Shown piece after piece: positions 18,201 through 24,814 of a stretch of DNA of 64,000 bases. The notes below the pieces were generated by a model. The model saw only the letters and a program-made list of their open reading frames with translations, was not told the origin of the DNA and ran no database searches. Position numbers and translations under genes: made by a program. This DNA comes from UBA6522 sp965262365 (GTDB lineage: Bacteria > Pseudomonadota > Gammaproteobacteria > Steroidobacterales > Rariloculaceae), in the NCBI GenBank assembly GCA_965262365.1, contig OZ253541.1, positions 372,001 through 436,000 of the forward strand. Direction: 5' to 3'. The stretch's first letter is position 1. Each line of letters starts with the position of its first letter.

Positions 18201-19703
18201 GGGCAGGCCGCGGGTCACGTCCAGGTCAGCATCATTGACGACAGCCACGACGAGGGCGAGGAAACGCTGACGCTGATCCTGTCGAATGCGTCCTATGCGC
18301 GAATTGACGATGGCGAGGCGCTGGGCGTCATCGTCAACAGCGACCCCATACCCGCTGCCTGGCTGGCACGCTTCGGGCGGGCGGCTTCGGACCACGTGGC
18401 GCAGGCCGTGGCACGCAGACTGGAACGCGGATCGAGCGAAGAGCATCTGAGGGTGGGCGGCGTGCGCCTGGACCGCCTGTTCACGCGTTTCGCGGACGCG
18501 GATGCGGGCAGCGGCCTCGGCACAGGAATCTGTTCGACCGCGACGACGGGCAGTTCCTTTTTCTACACCTTCGGCGATGGTGAGGATGCATCTTCCAGTC
18601 CCTGGACGGCCTGGGGCGAGACCGCCTCTACGCGCTTTAGCGGCAGCGAGGGGGCCCTGTCGCTGGACGGCGAAGTGACCACGGCCATGCTGAGTCTGGA
18701 CAAGCAATACGGCCGCTGGCTGGTGGGCTCGACCCTGTCCTTCAGCGAGGGAGATGGCGGTTACCGGCGCACGGGTGCCCTCGGCGGGTCCGTGCACAGC
18801 ACGCTGACGAGCCTGAACCCCTATGCACACTTCGAGTTGAACGACACGACCAGCCTGTGGGGGGTGATCGGCTACGGGGAAGGACGGCTGCGGCTTGCGC
18901 CGGAAGGCGCCGATTCCGCACTCGAGACGGACCTGTCCAATCGCATGGCCGCGTTCGGCGGCCGCGGAGTGCTGTCCGTGCGCACCGGCGATGCAGGCCG
19001 ATTCGAACTGGCCCTTCGCTCCGATGCGCTCGTGACGAGCACGGACTCCGAAGTCGTGCAGGGGCTGGCGGGCGCGCAGGGCGCGACCAGTCGGATGCGG
19101 TTGCTGCTTGAGGGTTCGGGCAGCCTGCCCGTTTGGGGCGGCACGCTGCAATCCACCGTGGAGGCGGGGCTGCGCTACGACACCGGCGATGCGGAGACCG
19201 GCGCGGGGCTTGAGGTCGGCGGCGGGCTCGGCTACGCGGCCGGGCGGCTGTCGGTCGAAGTCAACGCGCGGGGGCTGCTGGCCCATCGGGACACCGAGTA
19301 CGAGGAATGGGGGTTCAGCGGTTCGATCGCCTACACCCCGTCCGCAGACGGGCGCGGGTTGTCGATGAGGCTGGGTTCGGCCTGGGGGGCCACACAGAGC
19401 GGCGTGCAGTCGCTGTGGAGCCGCCAGGACGCCTCGGGGCTGGTGAGGAACGCCGCGTTCGAGGCGGCGCAACGCTACCAGGTCGAGCTGCGTTACGGGC
19501 TTGACGGGAAGAAGGGCCGTGCGCGGTGGGAACCGTTCGTCGGTGTGGAGTCGGGCGAGGGAGCGAGCCGGGCGCTTCGCCTGGGCGTGAAGCTCACCTC
19601 GGGCCGGCGCCTGGATGCGGGGCTCGAGCTGGGCCAGCGCCAGGGGCGTCCGGGCGCGGATCCGGAGCAGGCCGTGCAGCTTCGCGGCGCGCTTCGCTGG
19701 TGA
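12207..19703 (+). CDS. Giant multidomain Calx-beta surface protein with autotransporter-type barrel (copy 3, mosaic)
   Basis: A 2,498-residue protein with a TTG start at 12207; an ATG at 12306 lies directly before the signal segment (residues 34-49, ending TFATAQ) but lacks a Shine-Dalgarno. Domain order: an exported sandwich domain resembling choice-of-anchor modules (50-228), a cadherin-like beta-sandwich (242-350), fibronectin III (352-440), Calx-beta (450-565), a He_PIG-type Ig domain (about 695-755), an Ig-like repeat (760-845), four Calx-beta-like repeats (855-1295), and fibronectin III with a Thr-Glu-Ala run (1310-1410). From about 1440 on it matches copy 1, including Calx-beta, linker AWLARFGRAASDHV and barrel to Trp2498. 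The last 170 codons match copy 2 instead, evidence of gene conversion. Role inferred as self-exported surface adhesin. Confidence 0.88.
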   Translation: MSEFKGRGFRGEIVLWGVRRYCRYAVAYRDLVAMILLAVFAFFPTFATAQNTTTFVSTIEQPRGGVASVGNIYTNSFAQAQQFTTGDEEDGYTLSEIVAKLEEVGGTSSPRVSIFRDSSSSRHTGPGSSLYVLTNPSSLANGSNTFTAPANATLAGATNYWVVFENTATGTAAGDRYGVGRTNTYSGAEDAGTASGWSIANLHYYNSGEAEPDWGGHLTVLLLAIRGTTSRSTTSGSTTSTDATLDELEFEDGSGNTIELSPMFVSTTTSYTALVAHAVDEITIAPKVSETHATVAYLNGSDTEIDDANSVKDGQQVSLAVGANTIKVKVTADDKVTTETYTVVVTRAAVPTGQVAGVTVTPGTGWLTVTWDVVSNAEGYKVQWKSGTENFADAATDGREAIISSGSTNSHRIAELTGGTIYTVRVIATRTGLRSDGDASDEVIGTPGVPTLSIADARAKEGNAVEFTVTLDPAAAADVTVQYATADGTATAHSANPNGADYTAPASDAELTIDAGQRSGTISIATGEDTAVEDDETFTVTLSSPSSNAELGARKTATGTIEDDEYPSRLLLNLDAVANDNIINIAEKAGGFSIGGDTGSEGGVSVTVTVGTTELPATSAEANPATWSVSVPADASYITGTGVDVSVSAAKTGFTSPSDLTRTLTVDLSAPTAPSYTAPSSLKVGEPIGAMNPTGGTGIGQYSATGLPSGLAIDGGTGEITGTPDGADANTASATVTVSDTAGNTDAVDITFPAVDKGDQTLSGFRYSNPSATFGGTAPTVTAPTGAQTSLSYSASPATVCSVNASTGALTVVGVGSCEVTVTAAGTANYNQATATYTVSVQTAGTIDGRTASTAVTLTVNPATVNEGAGATSLTVTGTLDDEPRTSDTTVTLSVGASGDSAVAGTDYAAVDDLTLTIDAGQTSGTATFTLMPIDDGLVEGDETLTVSGATGVEGLTVTGTLVTISDDDVRGVSISPTTLTVSEGDSATYTVVLTSRPAGSVRVTISGTTGTDLRRSRSFLSFRTSNWNEPQTVTVTARQDDDAEDDTVMISHALTGADYEANGVTVDSVSVVIDDDDTVSSGVALSVNKVSIDESGSFTGVVVTGRLNGVPRAEPTTLTVSVGAADDAATKGTDYAAVDDVSLTIPSGRASATAPFVIRIMEDSIDEPDEAVSITGTTELEGLEVTGTTLAIIDNDERGVTVSPTVLTLSEGASATYTVVLDTEPTDTVTVTPSLSGSPDVTFEPSSLTFTTSDWDTAQTMTISATEDDDAYHDSSTVSHATEGADYDFFAGGAISVTISDNEVESQDTLLAQVTNPTATGTATHVDLSWDALEDTVLGYRVEASYDRGANWAEVVGNTETAEATETAEATEITETIETAYRHDVGLNVFESRLYRVSGVGEHGAGLPSVSLQASATASAGGLTATARTPEDLLDPMSEGTTDSMPGMTAEPAPAIDVCWIPAGADASELSDIAIAWTPADSSGSSDPGNLPWQSIGTRSSEVDCEDGIGFRVTSLSENRRYAFRMRASRDGAWFVSNEARAVLIDSSKPLRTVVTAGASGLSGDTPVPELLCRNYDDPATREDEAGSFFLSIGFTTAGENFLRYEPVNGFDPSSDLTLVNATAQRVDRPYDTLLGYRVRITPTVWGEPVAVSVPADVATHAETAVGNQASGEFRLETSDAEDCDTSTTEPVRRSQVTAAGIEEDGDGNGKWSAFEPIRATLRFDERLSVDTVDGVPGVTLTLGEEATEVTAPFSHVVREDTLVFEHVVTEEEGPISNIALVADSLSLNGGQIDSFSGPAVDLAHPEAAVVDGQIVQPVLTAGWSMIPGAHEGSETTFDIHLAFSEDVGLIEVIGEHYLVEHAFTVTGGAIEAIGPARDRQGEYLANEWTIRTDPDSDEPVTIVPVVAIACDQPGGICTNDDRSLSEAPSVTVYRTAQALSVADAEVGEGPGAVLVFEVALARAADEPVTVDYETADGTAAAGEDYEAVSGTLSIEAGQAAGHVQVSIIDDSHDEGEETLTLILSNASYARIDDGEALGVIVNSDPIPAAWLARFGRAASDHVAQAVARRLERGSSEEHLRVGGVRLDRLFTRFADADAGSGLGTGICSTATTGSSFFYTFGDGEDASSSPWTAWGETASTRFSGSEGALSLDGEVTTAMLSLDKQYGRWLVGSTLSFSEGDGGYRRTGALGGSVHSTLTSLNPYAHFELNDTTSLWGVIGYGEGRLRLAPEGADSALETDLSNRMAAFGGRGVLSVRTGDAGRFELALRSDALVTSTDSEVVQGLAGAQGATSRMRLLLEGSGSLPVWGGTLQSTVEAGLRYDTGDAETGAGLEVGGGLGYAAGRLSVEVNARGLLAHRDTEYEEWGFSGSIAYTPSADGRGLSMRLGSAWGATQSGVQSLWSRQDASGLVRNAAFEAAQRYQVELRYGLDGKKGRARWEPFVGVESGEGASRALRLGVKLTSGRRLDAGLELGQRQGRPGADPEQAVQLRGALRW
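16281..16350 (+). repeat. In-frame Thr-Glu-Ala coding microrepeat
   Basis: Several near-identical copies of a 12-18 base unit built on ACCGAGACC / GCCGAGGCC encode TAEATETAEATEITETIETA inside the fibronectin III domain of copy 3. Being in frame and made of multiples of three, it could change length without breaking the gene. Confidence 0.7.
19175..19690 (+). repeat. Gene-conversion tract shared by copies 2 and 3
   Basis: This stretch is almost base-for-base the same as about 11,580-12,095 in copy 2 (for example GACACCGGCGATGCGGAGAC in both). The flanks on each side follow copy 1: upstream barrel residues, and the stop codon with the 16 bases after it. Confidence 0.8.
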
Positions 19704-20051
19704 ACGTCAGGCTAACGCTGAGCGGACGGGTCATTACCAAGAAGGATGACAGCTCGGTGAAATTCAAGCAGGTTCGTAAGGGCCTGTCTGAAGGTGACCT
19801 TTCGATCGGCTTGCAGCGCAGACAGGGCGATGTCGCCGAGTTCGTCGACTACGGAAACAACTGAGGGAGTTGCTGAAGGTGTTGCGCGGCGTGACAGTCG
19901 AAATGACGCGCTTACAAGCCATCGTTCAAAAGGTTGAAGCCCGATGCGCCCGCGGCGTCGGCAGAGATCGAATGGTGGCTCCAGTGAGCTTCCGTACGAC
20001 ATCGGAAAGAATAACCAATGATCGGCGCTCATGCCGGATTCCGTTTGAGGA
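19704..20051. other. Stretch of about 350 bases without an assignable gene
   Basis: It begins just after the array duplication ends. Short frames exist on both strands (for example a minus-strand frame ending at 19712), but none has recognisable domains, a good ribosome binding site or an intact start. It abuts a truncated transposon ATPase, so it is probably mobile-element debris. Confidence 0.4.
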
Positions 20052-20326
20052 CCAGCCGATGCACTTGTACATGTCCATCACGTTGCCGGTGGACAGCGAC
20101 ACGTAGCAGACCCGGTACAGTTCCGGGTGCAGGCGGTCGGTGACGTGGCGGCACACGGTGGTCTTGCCGCTGCCGGACTCCCCGGTCAGCAGCCCATGCC
20201 GCGCAGTTCGATCAGATGCCCCAGGCGCGCTTCGGCATCGCGGCGTGAGGCGGACTCGAACAGCTCGTCGGTCTGCGCGGGGGTTTGGAACGGCAGGCGC
20301 GTCAGGGCGAAGTGGCGCTGGTACAT
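20052..20326 (-). pseudogene. Truncated ExeA/TniB-type AAA ATPase of a transposon
   Basis: The gene starts at the ATG at 20326 behind GGAG and reads MYQRHFALTRLPF, the typical start of ExeA-like ATPases that accompany DDE transposases. A frameshift near 20190 interrupts it just before the Walker A motif GESGSGKTT, which continues in another frame together with YVSLSTGNVMDMY. Similarity stops at about 20052, so Walker B and the rest are gone. It would have been the target-selection or helper ATPase for the transposase next to it. Confidence 0.75.
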
Positions 20327-20920
20327 TATTTTTTCTCCTTCAGCCGGTGCATGGCCAAGGGCGAGGGCGGGGGGTTCCTCGACCGGCTCCTCGGGCCGGA
20401 TGCGGTCCGTGTAACGCTGGCGTTTGACGGCGGTGTTGGCGTAGGCATCGAGCACCGTGGCGGTGCGGTCCTTCATGACGCGCCGTCGGGCCTCGAACAG
20501 GAACAGCTCCTCAAGGTCCAGCCCGGGGTCGGGGTAGCGCACCTGTTCGGCGCTCAACGCCCATTGCTCCAGCGGGGAGCGGCCTTCGGTCCCGCGATGC
20601 GGGCGGGTGTGGTAGTCGCCTTCCACCCAGGCCCACAGCGCGCGGTTCAGCGGCTCCAGCCCCGCGGTGGCCTCGCCCGGCAGGGTGCCGAGTCAGCCGC
20701 GCACGGTGCGGAAGAAGCGCTCGATCTTGCCGCGACCGGCGGGCTGGTAGGGGCGCCCGTGGATCAGCGCGATGCCGAGTTTGGCGCACTCCAGCGCCAG
20801 TTGCCGGGAGCGGAAGGTGCTGCCGTTATCGACGTAAAGGCGTACCGGCAACCCCCGCCGGACGAGCCCCTGCCTGAGCACGCCCAGCAACGCCGCGGCG
20901 GTTTCGGAGATCCGAGGCGA
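20327..20920 (-). pseudogene. DDE (rve-fold) transposase fragment with in-frame stop
   Basis: The N-terminal part, including the first catalytic Asp, is missing. The fragment begins around the second Asp motif (LYVDNGS) and keeps the Glu motif in GRGKIERFFRTVRG. A TGA at 20693-20695 interrupts the frame, and reading resumes in the same frame with LEPLNRALWAW and a DNA-binding C-terminal region. No stop separates its end from the ATPase start, which is also abnormal. Inactive transposon remnant; paired with the ATPase downstream on the same strand. Confidence 0.75.
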
Positions 20921-20984
20921 GCCCGCCGAGGTGCGCCTCGCCGTTCGCCAGACGCGCACCGCACCGCGGGTCGAGGACTTCGGG

Positions 20985-21381
20985 GTGTGGCCGAGGCAGC
21001 AACGCGCCGCGGTCTCACCGAAGTCGCGCCTGGACGAGAAGCTGGCCTACATCGGTAATCACTGGAAGGGCCTGCAGGTGTTCCTCGAGGACGGTCGCGG
21101 GAGATGGACTCCAACGTCGTGGAGAACACCATCCGGCCGCTGGCGCTGAACCGCAAGAACGCGCTGTTCGCCGGCCACGACGAGGGTGCCGCGGACTGGG
21201 CCCGCATCGCTACGCTGATCGGAACGGCCAAAATGAACGGCGTCAACCCGCATGCCTACCTCAAGGCCACGCTCGAAGCCATCGCCGCCGGCCATCCGGC
21301 CTCGGATATCGATCAGCTGCTGCCCTGGGCCTTTACGACAACCTCAAGCTGAAAGCCAGGTGGTGTAGGCGCATCGCTTAC
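20985..21381 (+). mobile_element. IS66-family element remnant, transposase C-terminus and right end
   Basis: The segment encodes VSPKSRLDEKLAYI, then after a small frameshift near 21100 MDSNVVENTIRPLALNRKNA and LPW, the characteristic end of the IS66 TnpC transposase. The catalytic Glu region (NVVENTIRP) is present, but the two Asp regions and the companion genes tnpA and tnpB are absent. Downstream, GCGCATCGCTTAC (21369-21381) matches an IS66 terminal repeat that ends in CGCTTAC. Inactive. It directly abuts the minus-strand transposon fragment, so one element was probably inserted into the other. Confidence 0.78.
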
Positions 21382-21500
21382 ACCGAATACGCGTCGCTTG
21401 TCAAAATATAATATCCCATCCGTGGGGTAAATCGTTGGGTACGCTTCGAGTTGGTCATTAAAAACTCTTTATATAACAATCAGTTATCTATTTTATTTGA
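21382..21500. other. AT-rich flank of the integrase remnant
   Basis: Markedly lower GC than the surroundings. It contains ATATCCCATCCGTGGGGTAA (21411-21430), which recurs with two differences at 25963-25982. AACAATCAGTTATC (near 21476) resembles a sequence near 24640. It may be a former island edge or attachment region. Confidence 0.4.
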
Positions 21501-22208
21501 ATCAGTCCACCGGCACCAAAAACTCCAATAAAAACAACTGGGAAGCGAGTACAGCGAGCACTAGGCACCCGCGACGAAAGGGAAGCTGAGGAGTATGCCA
21601 AGCACTTGGCACTGAAACTGAATGAGGGTAGCCCATACGGTCGGCGCATTGCCGAGATTCGCGGGGAGATTCCAGAAAGTTCTACACCATCATTCGCCGC
21701 TTACTCTGCCGAGTACCTAAAGCGGCGGGCCTTGAGGCACCCGGCCTCACAAGCTCGCACTGAGCAAACGGTACGGGATCATTTGCTCCCCCGGTTCGGC
21801 AAATTTCCCCTAGATCAGATCAGTTATGCGGCGGTTGAAGATTGGTGCATTGAGAGACTAAACACTGAGGGGATCGCTCACTCAAACGTGCAACGCGAGC
21901 TTGCCGTACTCAACGCCGTTCTGAATGACGCGGTAAAGCGGGGGGTGATCGCTACGCATCAGGCGCGGTACACCCTCCCCAGGAATCGAGAGGCGGAAGT
22001 AATCCGGGTGCTCTCCCCCGATCAGATACGGGCCGTATTCGATGCAAGCAACCCGGAGCATCGGGCCATATGGCAACTCATGGTTAATACCGGCCTGAGG
22101 CGGGGAGAGGCAATGGAAGCCAATCATGCCGATATATCCACTACAATGAAGTATGTCCATCCCTCCGACGATCTAGCGGCAGTAACGGCGGCGGTCAACA
22201 TCGGATAA
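21501..22208 (+). pseudogene. Tyrosine recombinase (phage-type integrase) remnant with internal deletion
   Basis: The frame is open from 21501 with no proper start; a TTG at 21606 is the first candidate and would remove the RALGTRDEREAEEYAK part typical of these integrases. The SAM-like core-binding domain is complete. In the catalytic domain NTGLRRGEAM carries the first catalytic Arg, but it runs directly into NHADISTTMKYVHPSDD with the nucleophilic Tyr. The Lys and His-x-x-Arg region between them (normally about 90 residues) is missing. It therefore cannot be an active recombinase. Confidence 0.82.
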
Positions 22209-22228
22209 CCCCCTGAAGGGAGACACAA

Positions 22229-22381
22229 ATGGACTTTGCAATCTGGACAATCATCACAATTCTAATCGTGCTCTGGATCGCGGGCCTACTTCCGAAACAA
22301 CGGCAACGGCAACAGCGCGAGTACACCCAAGACGATAGGGACGACGACGACGTAATCATCATAGAGCTAATGGACGATTGA
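22229..22381 (+). CDS. Small predicted membrane protein, 50 residues
   Basis: An ATG 8-9 bases after GAAGGGAG opens a 50-residue frame. Residues about 4-20 (AIWTIITILIVLWIAGLL) form one transmembrane helix. A short basic stretch follows, then an acidic tail (DDRDDDDVIIIELMDD). The charge pattern suggests a single-pass protein with its tail in the cytoplasm. It lies 20 bases after the integrase remnant and before an IS fragment. No family recognised; such proteins are common phage or island cargo. Function unknown. Confidence 0.5.
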   Translation: MDFAIWTIITILIVLWIAGLLPKQRQRQQREYTQDDRDDDDVIIIELMDD

Positions 22382-22384
22382 AAC

Positions 22385-22785
22385 GGTACTGTCACGTTAA
22401 CTACGCAGGATGAAAAGAATTTAGTCAATGCATTTCCTGCAGGCGCACGTCACCTGCTGGTACATGTCAAATGCTTCGGTTCGGAATAGCCGATAGTGCT
22501 TTGCGCGCATAAGATGTCGTGAGATTCCAAACAGGTTTTTCATCGTGCCGTGAACGCTTAGGAATCGCTGCGCCTGGCATTGTTGCTTGAGAAGCCCACG
22601 AAAGAACCGGGCTGCGGCTGCCTTGTTCCGCCGTTTCTGGACCAGGACATCCAGGACCTGCCCATCCTGATCAACGGCCCGAAACAAATAGTGTTGCCGT
22701 CCGTCGATCCGAACAAAAACTTCATCGACAAACCACTGCTGGTTGAGGACATGTGGCAGCCAGACCCGAAATCGTTTGTGAACAT
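22385..22785 (-). mobile_element. IS6-family insertion sequence remnant
   Basis: The minus strand encodes FVDEVFVRIDGRQHYLFRAV and QVLDVLVQKRRNKAAAARFF, the first catalytic Asp region of IS6/IS240 transposases. It then jumps to AQRFLSVHG and the C-terminal tail. The second Asp and the catalytic Glu are lost in an internal deletion, and the N-terminus is missing. GGTACTGTC at 22385 resembles an IS6 terminal repeat. Inactive. Confidence 0.75.
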
Positions 22786-22805
22786 ATGGACAAATCCGCT
22801 TTACT

Positions 22806-22878
22806 AGCGGATATTGTAATATAATTACTCTAGAATAAAGTAGTCATATCTGAAACTCCGTGATTTAAGCGGATAATG
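22806..22878. promoter_or_regulatory. AbiE promoter region with a repeated 11-mer
   Basis: AGCGGATATTG (22806) and AGCGGATAATG (22868) form a near-perfect direct repeat in an AT-rich stretch immediately before abiEi. AbiEi-type antitoxins are known to bind repeats in their own promoter, so these are candidate operator sites. No experimental match is implied. Confidence 0.45.
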
Positions 22879-22882
22879 CACT

Positions 22883-23710
22883 ATGATTAATCAAAAGCGT
22901 TCTGCCTTTTCTTCGTATCTCACGGAGCGATTATCCCAGGGACGCGTGGTGTTCACCGCCTCGGAGGCGCAGGCGGCGCTCGGCATCGGCGCGGGCGCGT
23001 TGCTCGATGCCGCGGAGCGGCAGCAGAAGCGCAAGCACCTGATCAGGCCGCGCCGTGGATTCTATGTCATCGTCCCGCCGCAGTTTCACGGTTGGGGCGC
23101 CCCACCGCCGTCATGGTATATCGACGAGCTGATGGCGCATTCGGATCGGCCCTACTACGTTGGTTTGCTCACGGCGGCGGAACTGCACGGCGCGAGCCAC
23201 CAGGCGGTGATGGAATTTCAGGTGATCGCTGACCGGCAACTGGGGGCGATTCGAGCGGGACGATCCAATATTGTATTCCGGTACCGCAAGGACATGGAGG
23301 GGGTTGCGGACGGGATCGAACAGCGCAATACGGACACCGGTCACATGAAGATCTCCGGTGTCGAGCTGACCGCCCTGGATCTGTTGCGCTATCCGCGTGG
23401 AACCGGTGGGCTTGACCATATTGCCACCGTGGTCGTGGACCTTGGCCGGCGGATCGACCCGGACAAGCTGGCTGCGCTTTCGGGAGCATTCGAGCGGTCG
23501 GTGGTGCAGCGGCTGGGCCACCTGTTGGAACGGCTGGACTACCGTGAGCGTACCGATAAGTTGCATGATGCGCTGACTCGGGGTGGAGAGATGTTCTGGG
23601 TGGAACTCGATCCGCAGGAGGGCGCTGACCGAGATTTTTTGTCGGCGGTTGTGGAGCGCGATGAACGTTGGCGCGTCAAGGTGAGAAGACCGCCGGAACC
23701 GGACAAATGA
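22883..23710 (+). CDS. abiEi: AbiEi-family antitoxin of a type IV toxin-antitoxin system
   Basis: A 275-residue protein with an N-terminal winged-helix region (about 10-70, FTASEAQAALGIGAGALLDA) followed by the RRGFYVIVPP segment usual for AbiEi antitoxins. The C-terminal antitoxin domain contains YYVGLLTAAELHGASHQAV and a later ELTALDLLRYP segment. By family knowledge the C-terminal domain counters the nucleotidyltransferase toxin and the winged helix represses the operon. Its stop overlaps the start of the toxin gene by four bases (ATGA), a translational-coupling arrangement. The GC-rich pair sits among AT-rich mobile-element debris, suggesting it arrived as cargo. Appears intact. Confidence 0.9.
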   Translation: MINQKRSAFSSYLTERLSQGRVVFTASEAQAALGIGAGALLDAAERQQKRKHLIRPRRGFYVIVPPQFHGWGAPPPSWYIDELMAHSDRPYYVGLLTAAELHGASHQAVMEFQVIADRQLGAIRAGRSNIVFRYRKDMEGVADGIEQRNTDTGHMKISGVELTALDLLRYPRGTGGLDHIATVVVDLGRRIDPDKLAALSGAFERSVVQRLGHLLERLDYRERTDKLHDALTRGGEMFWVELDPQEGADRDFLSAVVERDERWRVKVRRPPEPDK

Positions 23711-24576
23711 TCCCGACGATGCACATCATCGCCTGGAGCCGGGTGGCACCCTGGGCGGCACCGAGGCAGGTCGAGCAGGATCTCATCATCAGCCGCGCGG
23801 TGGTGGAGCTGTTCAGCGACAAATTCCTTAAAGCGCAGTTGCGGTTTCGGGGCGGGACGGCGCTGCACAAGCTGCATTTCCCGAGACCGATGCGCTACTC
23901 CGAAGACATCGATCTCGTGCGCACGACCGCAGGCGGAATCGGGCCGATCCTGGACCGCGTGCGCGATGTGCTGGGTTGGCTCGGGGACGCGAGATACGAG
24001 GCGACGGGCGTAGCGCCCAAGCTGCGCTTTCAGGTACACGCCGAGGACAGCGGGGCGCCGCTACGCCTGAAGGTTGAGATCAATACGCGCGAGCTTGACG
24101 TCTACGATGCGCCCATCGAGATCGGTCACACGGTCGACAGCCCGTGGTATGCGGGACACGCCTCCATCCCCACGTACTCCCCAGAAGAAATGCTGGCGAC
24201 GAAACTTCGCGCGCTGCTGCAGCGAAACAAGGGTCGGGACCTGTTCGACCTGGCCCAGGGGCTTGCGGTGTTTGAGGCGCTGAATACCGGGCGTGTGGTT
24301 GATTTGCTCGTGCGGTATCTGGAAGCGGAGAAGCAGACGATATCCCGAGCGGAGGCCGAGGCGAGGATGTTTGCGAAACTCGCCAAACCCGGGTTTGCGG
24401 AGGACATACGGCCGTTGCTCGCGGCAGATGAAGCCGCCGCGCTGACTGACGAGTGGGTACGCGCCGCGGTTTCGGACATATTTGGCCGTTTGATCGAACT
24501 GCTTCCGGGCCAGCGATGGGCAAGAACCGACGCGATGGCGGAGCGGTTCGGGCTCGCGCTCGCATCGGGTGGGTGA
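23707..24576 (+). CDS. abiEii: AbiEii-family nucleotidyltransferase toxin
   Basis: A 289-residue nucleotidyltransferase-fold protein. The motif RGGTALHK (48-55) and the catalytic S-x-D-x-D as YSEDIDLV (64-71) are intact, followed by the EEMLATKLRALLQRNKGRDL region that typifies AbiEii/AbiGii toxins. By family knowledge it transfers nucleotides to an RNA target and arrests growth, giving abortive phage defence or stabilising mobile DNA. The ATG at 23707 overlaps the abiEi stop; an upstream in-frame ATG at 23668 would lie inside abiEi and is unlikely. No frameshift or missing motif is visible. Confidence 0.88.
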   Translation: MIPTMHIIAWSRVAPWAAPRQVEQDLIISRAVVELFSDKFLKAQLRFRGGTALHKLHFPRPMRYSEDIDLVRTTAGGIGPILDRVRDVLGWLGDARYEATGVAPKLRFQVHAEDSGAPLRLKVEINTRELDVYDAPIEIGHTVDSPWYAGHASIPTYSPEEMLATKLRALLQRNKGRDLFDLAQGLAVFEALNTGRVVDLLVRYLEAEKQTISRAEAEARMFAKLAKPGFAEDIRPLLAADEAAALTDEWVRAAVSDIFGRLIELLPGQRWARTDAMAERFGLALASGG

Positions 24577-24814
24577 GGGCACACCGAGTTTATTCGGGAA
24601 ATTGTGCCGCCCGATGCATCTGTTCGACAAAAACACTTTATTAAACAATTAGTTATCGTGTCAGTTTGAATTCGTCCACGCACCACGACTTCCAGGGTCC
24701 ATTCCGGCAGATCTCTCCGCCCGGCAGTTCCACGTCCGGGCCATGAGCACCTGAGCACAAGCTCCAATGTAGAGAAACTCGTAGTGGTCGCCCTTCGCGC
24801 TCGACCCGATAGGG
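24577..24814. other. Intergenic region between the AbiE pair and the TonB-receptor remnant
   Basis: Contains AACAATTAGTTATCGTGTCAG (24638 onward, 20 bases considered), similar to the sequence before the integrase remnant. No gene is supported; the decayed receptor terminates at 24815. Confidence 0.35.

Noticed and set aside
17220..19472. A 750-residue minus-strand frame opposite surface protein copy 3
   Set aside because: Mirror frame of a strongly supported gene with no recognisable content.
6431..19703. RTX/type I secretion assignment for the giant proteins
   Set aside because: There are no GGxGxD nonapeptide arrays and no type I secretion genes. A C-terminal barrel is present instead.
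19712..20032. Minus-strand 106-residue frame
   Set aside because: No domain or ribosome binding site was recognised. It lies in transposon debris and is described only as unassigned.
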